Below are positions 56,871 through 64,000 of a stretch of 64,000 nucleotides of DNA, in pieces (within the stretch, counting starts at the first letter, position 1; the number at the start of each line of letters is the position of its first letter). The stretch is from Polytrichum commune (taxonomy: Eukaryota; Streptophyta; Polytrichopsida; Polytrichales; Polytrichaceae), in assembly GCA_950295325.1 (NCBI GenBank), contig OX485804.1, forward strand, positions 7,688,001 to 7,752,000. Reading direction: 5' to 3'. The position numbers and the translations under genes were made by a program. The notes under the pieces are model-generated. The model searched no databases. It saw only the letters and a program-made list of their open reading frames with translations, and was not told the origin of the DNA.

Positions 56871-58863
56871 ATGTAACATGAAACTTGTCAAAAGTTAACA
56901 AATTTAATGAAATGCAACCTTCAATCCCTTGCACAAAATGCTAGAGGTGCATTGGAATGCTTTGTGCATCCAAAGTCTTGTAGCACATAGTGCACATCAT
57001 CTTGTTGGATCTTTGGTCTACACCTTTGAAGGTGATATTTCTAGTGGATTGACATCTACCCTCATTTCAAAGATTAATATATCTAAACACAATTGTCGTG
57101 CATACATAACATTACTCAACTGATGAGTTGTGTTCAAAGGCTTTATTCTCGAATCTACTACATGGCCCATCAACACAACTCATCAAATGCGTATTGCTAT
57201 GTAACATGACTACACATATCTTTAGGTGGGTGGGCCACGGAATTCTAGGAGTATAATCAGAACATCTTGCAAGTTTTCAACCTCCACACTACAATGTCAA
57301 CCTAATGATGTAGGAAGACCCTTGCTATACCAAGTAATGTTGTGTGTGATAGGGACTTGTCATCATTATGTTTGAAAAGGGGAAGGGAGGGGTAAAATGT
57401 GATTCTTGTTCTCTAAAGAGAGAACACTGACCACTCAAATTGAACCACATTACTGTGCCAAGTCAACTTTAAACTAGGTACACAAAATATGAAATTTAGT
57501 GGTTGATTATGCATCGGCCTCATGAGTCAAAATCCGTTTAAATGTTTAGGTTGACACCTTGTTGGTTAGACATATCCGGTCAATCCCATGTTGATCAAAT
57601 TAGAAACGAAAAAGAAAAAGAAAAGGAATGTCAATCTCTTTCTAAATTTAAATTAATTCATTAATTTTTACACTAAATCATGCAATATGCGTTTGCCATC
57701 TCCTATCCATGGCCATATGGTCAAGGGGGGGGGGGGCAACATGGTGGCTTAGTTCCTATTCTCATTGGATAGTGGGTGAGTGTTAGTTATATGTCATATG
57801 AATGTTAGTACTTTTTAGCCACATTTGACCCGGGCTTGCTTATTTTTTCCAGGTTTTCTTTTGTTTAGTATAATATGTGTTAGATATCTTATGACTATTT
57901 GTTGGATTACATGATGCTCAATGTCCCACTCAACCATCATTTTTGTTATGACAACCTTGAATCTTATGGAGGAGATGTGCACCCACATTAGAGAGTTGTC
58001 ATTAACACCTCCAACGACATTCATTTGCTTTCTATGTAGGACATTAGGTCAACATGAAATAATATGACCTTACTTGATTCTCCCAATATACAAGTTGTTT
58101 CAAAATGATAAATTTGAAATTTCATGGCAAACAAAATAAACATCGATGCATGTAAACGTATGACAAAATAAAATCAATAGAAACAAAAGAGGCGAAACAA
58201 CACCATAGCCTACCTCACCCGATTTCAGGTCTGGATTGAAATCTTGAGGAGCTCTTTGAAAGTCGTTGTAAGTGAATAATGTTGGTTTGAGATCAGATGC
58301 GGCAAATTTTACACATGATCAACTTCCAAATAATGCAATACAATAGTTACATTTCGCCTAGTTCTTTGCTTGAGTATCTTAGTGTATACAAAGTTACGGA
58401 TTTATTCAATTTATTTATAATCAACTCTATATATTAATATCATTAATATGTGATGAACTGTAGTACTGCAACTTTCAAGACAATGATTCAAACCAGTATA
58501 GGATATTTGCATACTATGTAAAGTTACGGATTCAAGGATAGATATTCAATCTGCTTTGGACGGCCTTTGGACACTTTGGTTTGGGCTCTCGCAATTGCAC
58601 GGCTCTATGTTACATTATGGTAGATCCGTTGGATTATACTAGATTTATTGAATCAGCCTAGCTTTTGGCCCTAAGGCCTTTACATATGGGAAAATTGGGC
58701 CCCCTTATAATCTCATCATAATGTGTAGTTGAGGCCGGCCTCCAACCCAAAAGAGGCTGAAGTTTCATGCAATCGGCCTCGAGGGGAATTGGCGCGGCCT
58801 CTCGGTGTAAAGCGGCCCTTATAGCCATGTGGTCACACATGGAGTGACGCAGTCAGTCTTTGT
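56871..58863 (+). other. Duplicated non-genic DNA
   Basis: Collinear with 17,891-19,842. It has a G12 run at 57,725-57,736 and about 60 extra bases at 57,136-57,195 containing a partial repeat of cacaactcatcaaatgcgtat. No gene seen. Confidence 0.55.
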
Positions 58864-59908
58864 TTGTTGTGTGGTTTTGTGCTTTGGGATGCGCTACAAG
58901 TTGTCATTGAAGACTTTGTCATCTCCTTCAAACCCCGATGCCTCAACTCTCCGCGTTCAAGGACGGTACTGAACTGGGGCAGAAGATGCAAGTGCCGCGT
59001 GTTGGTGGGCCATTCTTTTGTTGACAGGTCCCACTTTAAGCACATTTTGGACCTTGGAGTCTGCCCCAACTTATTAGTTACTGTACCCCGCAAATAATTG
59101 AAGCAAGACTTCCGTGCATTTGCCCCCTTGCAGACATTTTGAAGGCGGCGAACATGATTCCAGCTACGCTGATGAATGCCTTCGATGGTGGAGCATCCAT
59201 CCTCCGGACAATCTGCTCTTGATTGAAAAATAAAAAAAAATAAAAAATAAAAACCTTGTGCACGGACGGCACAATACACTACTCGACATGAACTTGGAAG
59301 TTGCATGATGTTGGTGCTGCCCACTTGCTACCTCAATGTTCTGAATATGATATACCGCACACCGTTTATTTTCATTCAGAATCCATGCCGTATTGTAGAG
59401 CTTCACGAACTCCGGTGCCACCATGGTTCCGTTGACGACGGACAACCTTCCGAATCCGTGGAGTTTAGATGAGACAGGATTTCTAGGCGGCCTCGTGCAG
59501 TGCGTCGTTGGGAGCGTGTGCCCTTCAACCTATTCTATGCTCGCACTCCTTCCCCCCGGAGAGAGCTTTTCCGTGGTACATATTTCATAGAGAGAGGAAA
59601 TTGCACTGAGCAGTGGGATTGTAAGAATTGGAGAACTTGAGGGAGAAATAGTTTTAGCTCACTCTTGCCACGATCCATGTATGAAGACCTGCGTAGAGCG
59701 CAGTTGTAGAGGGGAACTGTTGTGCTGGTGGATGCGGAGTGTGCACCCTGTAATTTCTTCCTCCAAACTTCGGAGTGGAGAGAGCATGCGTGGGACTCGT
59801 AGGAACTAGCCTGCGAAGGGAAACTTTTGGGGCGTCCTCAGAAGTGCACTAGTTTTGTAGCACACACTAATATTGTTATCGTTGTTGCAAAACACCGACA
59901 CAAGAGTC
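58864..59908 (+). promoter_or_regulatory. Conserved 5' region of LRR-Roc-COR copy 2
   Basis: Counterpart of 19,843-20,777. It keeps about 90 bp (59,075-59,165) that copy 1 lacks, including ttgcagacattttgaaggcg, which links it to the older module at 11,040. The short plus-strand frame LWDALQVVIEDFVISFKP is retained. The promoter position is not determined. Confidence 0.4.
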
Positions 59909-61448
59909 ATGATGCAGTTGTGGATTGCTTTCATTTCTCTGTTGGTGAGGGTTGCGGTTTGGTTGAAGTCGTACTTCCGTTCAATTTTATGGAAGCCCCG
60001 ACCTCAGGATACCAGTTGTGTGCTTGGACAAGCGGGCGGCTTAGCACCGCATCATGGTGAGGACCAGCTTGTTCAGGGCACGGTGGTTGGGGATGCTTTG
60101 GATTCCACATCATGGAGGTCACATGATGCACCGGATTTTGGTCTCGATCCGATTCTCTCTGCGATCTCCCCGGATGAGGAACTGTGGTTCGACGTTTCTT
60201 GTAAATCTTCCGGCAAAGTTCATGCGCCTAGCCCTGAGGATCCCGATGTATGGAGGAAGACTACTGTGAAAAGGGTTTCCAAAGATCGGAATTTCTGCAT
60301 CGACATTACCCGACATTCAGTAGCCTCTCAATCCGGGGTCGTCCTCAACTTCGAGGGAAATTTCTGTGTGGAGGAAGAAATTCCAGTTATGTTCATAGAA
60401 GAGCTTGCGAATGCCATACGCTCCAACCCAAGGATTGAAACGGTACATATTTTTACTGACTTCTTCAGAGATACAGTTAGCACACTCATAATGAACATGA
60501 TTGTGGTGATCCTGGAAAACCCTAGCTTGCAAGATGTTGACCTGCTTAATCGTGGAAAAGGCGTACTTCCACTCGACCGAGCTGCAGTCGAAAGCTTAGT
60601 ATCCGCTCTCCGAAGAAATTTGACCCTTACCCGTTTTGGCACTTACTGCGGAGGATGGGGGGATTTTTTTGACACGGAGGGGCTCAAATTGTTCCTTGAA
60701 CCCCTCATGATAGGTGGGGAAGGGTCCTACCAAGGTTTAAAAACTCTGCATCTGGTTGCCACAGGAATCGACGATGAAAGGGCGGAGGTAGTTGCGTCCA
60801 TGTTGCGGCACAACACTTCCCTTACATGCATACGTCTCTACAGAAACGAAATTGGGCCTCAAGGTGCGGCGCGCATTGCAGAGGCACTACGCTCCAATAC
60901 TACGCTTCGACACCTGGACATAGGTCACAACCCCATCAGTGTAGCGGGATTGAAGGCACTGGTTGCATCTCTGACACACAACATGGCCGACGGTGACCTT
61001 CAACCCAATTCGTCTCTTACACATCTTGCTATGGGGGAAGACTTAGGGATAGAGGACATGGAGTTCTTGGAGACCCTCGTACGACAAAATACTTCCTTGG
61101 TGAGGTTGGATTTGTCCGAGTCAAGCTTATTGCAAGTTGCAGGTAACGTGATCCGACTGCTGGAGGCCCTCAAAACCAACAAGTGCTTGGAGGACGTCAT
61201 GTTAGGGGCTTGTGGCGGAGTGGTTGGGCGGAGGGTGTTGGGGACAATATTCGATTTACTGGATGTGAATCATCGTCTTAAAAGACTCGATCTGTGGGGT
61301 ACACCTCTGGAAAGAGATGGAGGGGCGGGGATGGTGGAGGCGGTGCTGGAGCAGAAGGCCAAGCACAACATGTGGGAGGTGTTGCAGGCCATGGCCACTA
61401 CCAAACCCAATTCCGCCAGAATCTTCCTCTGTGGCTACCCCTTTGCAG
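59909..61448 (+). CDS. TORNADO1-like LRR-Roc-COR copy 2, exon 1 (LRR part)
   Basis: This is the first exon of an intact copy. I take ATG 59,909 because the upstream ATG used in copy 1 is ACC->AAC-ACC altered here; the frame is open further upstream but lacks an ATG. Residues 1-23 (MMQLWIAFISLLVRVAVWLK) are hydrophobic and may anchor the protein in a membrane. Ribonuclease-inhibitor-like LRRs fill roughly 160-490 (LKTLHLVATGIDDERAEVVA, LTCIRLYRNEIGPQGAARIA, LRHLDIGHNPISVAGLKALV, LVRLDLSESSLLQVAGNVIR, LKRLDLWGTPLERDGGAGMV). The exon ends in the P-loop at GYPFAG (509-514), phase 1, donor cag/gtgagg. No intron interrupts the LRRs, unlike copy 1. The LRRs presumably bind a ligand or partner; TRN1-like proteins act in plant development, but this copy's role is unknown. 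Confidence 0.85.
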
Positions 61449-62393
61449 GTGAGGCCATGGACCCAATTTCAAGAAGCAAAACTCCTTGTCCTTCTCTTTT
61501 CAAGCTAAAGAAAACTTTGAGAAACTTTTGTGCTTTATTATTTGTGAGTTCAATTCTATTTGAGTAGAATTGACACAAGTGTGAGCGGTGCAAGAAAAGC
61601 CTAGATAAGACACGTGCATATTTGATCCGGCAAGAAATTGATAATAATATTAGCTATATCGAGATGAAACATATGGGAGTCTAAAACTCAAAGAAGTCCT
61701 CTTAAGATTGTGTTCCTATATTCAAAAAAGGGACAAATTACAAGATTTTGACCCCACTTCAACCCCATACTATTACAAACAACTCTAATATTCGTTTGAT
61801 GTTGGTCAGATTACTTGTCTTTCAGGTATTTGAAGTAACTTGTTAGGTTTGGTTAATCTATGATGTATTATTCTTGCCGCTTAGGGGATGCTTTAGTACT
61901 TTGGAGTAGTTGAATTGGAATGATGTTTAGTACTTACACTAGTACACTTTCAATCATAAATCGGAACCTCATGTAGAGTAATATATGCATGTCAACAGTA
62001 CATATGGATTTTTCCAAACAAATGTAATTGACGAAAACTCTCCAATTTGACTTGGATTCATTTTGAACTCTGAAGTTGAAGCTGTGGAAAATGGTTAGAT
62101 GACCATAACCGCAATAAATGATGGGGAATTGTCCACATGCAAATTATTTCATGGACAATTCTCAACCTAGACAAATTGATCATTTTATTGTCTAGTAAAA
62201 ATAAACCGAACATATTTCCATGGTGTTTCTAAATTACGGGTTCTTCAATGTCAAAGTGTTGCCACGTCTTTTGGTATAGGAAGTTTGCTTCAAATGTTAG
62301 ATTTTTTTCTCAATTTTTGCAAACCTATATCGAACTTGACCTCGTTAGGTTCATGCCATGATAGTCATGTGTATTTGTGTGATTCTTGAGCAG
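61449..62393 (+). other. Intron splitting the P-loop, copy 2
   Basis: Donor gtgagg and acceptor cttgagcag, 945 bp. If ignored, translation would continue only to a stop at 61,567. Confidence 0.8.
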
Positions 62394-63679
62394 GCAAGAC
62401 AACTCTTTCTCAAACCATAATGAAAGCAGTCAAACCCTCGGACCATAATGCAATGTCCAAGCGTAAAAAACAATGGACATTTACAAGTTTACTATCAGGC
62501 ATGCTCCGCAAGGGCGAGTCAAACGATGATCCAAAACAAATGACACCACGAACGCGGGGCATTGAAGTACATGGTATGTCATTTGATGACAACATGGTCA
62601 CTATTTGGGATATGGCAGGTCAAGATGATTATCATTCTTTCCATGACCTTGTGATTCCAAACCTTACTGGCAACTCCGGGAGTTCATGTTCTTTTTTACT
62701 TGTGTGCAATCCACTCCAATTTGGAACGTGTCGCCTCAAGAGTGTCCAAGTAATAGGAGATGAATTGTTATATTGGTTGCGGTTCATTGCCTCAAATTCA
62801 AGAATATCAACAGCCTATAAGCCACATGTGATCATTGTGTTGACAAACCTTGACATGGTAGGTCCCGACTATGAAAGTTTCAATCTACCAAGAATCAAGG
62901 ATAAGGTTGAATGGCTTAGAAACCTCTTCAAAGATATTCTTGAGATTGATTTACAAGTGTCTGCAGTCAACGCCTTGTCAATTGACTCCATCAATGTTTT
63001 GCTCCAAACAATGAAGGCGCACTTGAAATTCCTATTGGGAAGATTGCCACATGTTTTTGAGGCTTGTTCAAGGATGCAAGTTCTTATTGCCAACTGGAAC
63101 CGTGAGCACCCCAACCAACCTCTTTTGCGGTGGAACGAGTTTTCTAAATTGTGTGACAATGTGGAAGAGTTGAAATCTCTCGAGGGGCTTGGACCGGAGG
63201 TTGTGAAAAGGAAAAAAGAAGTTGTGGCAATTTCTTTACACGATAGCGGACACTTGATGTACAATGAAGAGCTTGATTTTGTGGTCTTGAACCCTCATTG
63301 GTTTTGTCATGATATCATCGGACGTGTGTTGAAATGCAAAGGGCTTGATAACTTGGATGGAATCACAAATGGTACCATGACCAAAATTGATTTCAAGCAT
63401 GTTGTGAATGCCTCCCTCCAACCGAACCTACAAGGGTTTAGTTTTGATGATTTGTTGCAAATGATGATAAAGTTGGAGTTTTGTTATGAGCATGATGACG
63501 ATAAGGTGTTGATCCCTGCCTTACTCAAAGATGACAACGATCAAGCTTGTTTGGGGAAACGACAATTGCAATGGCCTTCGCAAGAGAAGCATTCAAATTG
63601 GGGATATGTGGGTCGGAGAATATTATGTGATGATAAAGTTCGAACCGTCCTCACTCTTGGGTTTTTCCCACGATTACAG
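62394..63679 (+). CDS. LRR-Roc-COR copy 2, exon 2 (Roc and first part of COR)
   Basis: Joined to exon 1 it gives 942 uninterrupted codons. GTPase motifs by residue: P-loop GYPFAGKT (509-516), TPRTRGIEV (switch I-like), DMAGQ (586-590, the glutamine retained as in active small GTPases), TNLD (664-667, Asn kept but Lys replaced by Leu) and VNALS (G5-like). COR begins about 750 with WNEFSKLCDNVEELKSLEGL, then VVAISLHDSGHLMYNEELDF (from 790) and VVLNPHWFCHDIIGRVLKCK. In Roco proteins COR mediates dimerisation that controls GTP turnover. The exon ends FFPRLQ with donor cag/gtacaa. The last coding exon lies beyond the window. Only a few residues differ from copy 1 across this exon. Confidence 0.87.
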
Positions 63680-64000
63680 GTACAAAAGTTAAACCATATC
63701 AACGGCCATTGGTGAGCATAAGAACCTTACAATGCATTTATTGGTTACGAACATGTGAGCATCACAGTTACGTAAGAAACAAACTATAATTAGTAAAATT
63801 TCTTTCTGGTATATTCCATGTCATTGGATTTCCCTTGTGTACACTATGTAGTCATGAAGGAAGCAATGGAAGTGTAATTCTTCATTGTGATAATTTTTTG
63901 TTTTGGGGTTCTTCTCATGTATTTAGAGTATACGAGATTCTCATGATGTAAATTGTTTTGCGCTCAAGCAAAAAATAGTACCACAAAACAATCTTTTGGA
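63680..64000 (+). other. Start of the last intron of copy 2
   Basis: Matches the intron at 25,446 onward. The window ends before the acceptor. Confidence 0.75.

Larger units (their letters stand above)
54847..64000 (+). repeat. Third duplicated segment (resumed unit 2 or part of a unit 3)
   Basis: The segment begins at tatacctattcaaa, corresponding to unit 1 near 15,867 and to unit 2 near 41,367. About 1 kb of backbone is therefore present three times. In that 1 kb it shares variants with unit 2 against unit 1, for example cacgaccattttatgg against cacgagcaatttatga. It runs on through the kinase relic and LRR-Roc-COR copy 2 to the window end. Confidence 0.85.

Overview
The window looks like nuclear DNA of a land plant. 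It carries spliced GT-AG genes, remains of a receptor-like kinase with the plant-type HGDVKASNILLD loop, Ty3/gypsy-type LTRs, hAT-type elements and a large TORNADO1-like LRR-Roc-COR gene. The base composition is AT-rich, gene density is very low, and there is a LINE with a restriction-like endonuclease. A fern, lycophyte or bryophyte therefore seems likelier than a flowering plant, but that is only an inference.

The backbone is a large direct duplication. Unit 1 (837-27,958) starts at the edge of a LINE remnant and ends about 0.7 kb after a complete LRR-Roc-COR locus. Unit 2 begins at once (27,959) and follows unit 1 until 45,054, where it breaks off. A 9.8-kb block unrelated to unit 1 follows (45,055-54,846). 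The duplicated sequence then resumes at 54,847, re-starting about 1 kb upstream of where it stopped, and runs to the window end. Unit 2 is also internally rearranged (33,457-38,460).

The only well-supported protein-coding loci are the two paralogues of one gene. Copy 1 (20,778-27,267) is complete in outline but carries a 50-bp duplication and a 1-bp deletion that both shift the frame, plus an intron that the other copy lacks. Copy 2 (59,909-63,679, cut by the window end) is open across 942 codons: a hydrophobic N-terminus, ribonuclease-inhibitor-like LRRs, a Roc GTPase whose P-loop is split by an intron, and a COR domain. The last exon, seen only in copy 1, adds the end of COR, a coiled coil and a C-terminal domain. 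Differences between the copies in the LRR part cluster at the exposed beta-strand positions, while the GTPase part is nearly identical.

Most of the remaining sequence is mobile DNA. There are four solo LTRs of one family (2,496; 11,650; 28,903; 42,494), three with perfect 5-bp target duplications, and a fifth solo LTR of another family (8,617). A 3.8-kb single-LTR insertion carries a 627-codon reading frame with two in-frame stops (46,862-50,684). There are also a truncated gypsy 3' end, a hAT-like 872-bp element, a 413-bp hAT-like MITE and a TIR element with a nested LTR. Comparing the two duplication units gives empty sites for most of these, so they inserted after the duplication or were never shared.
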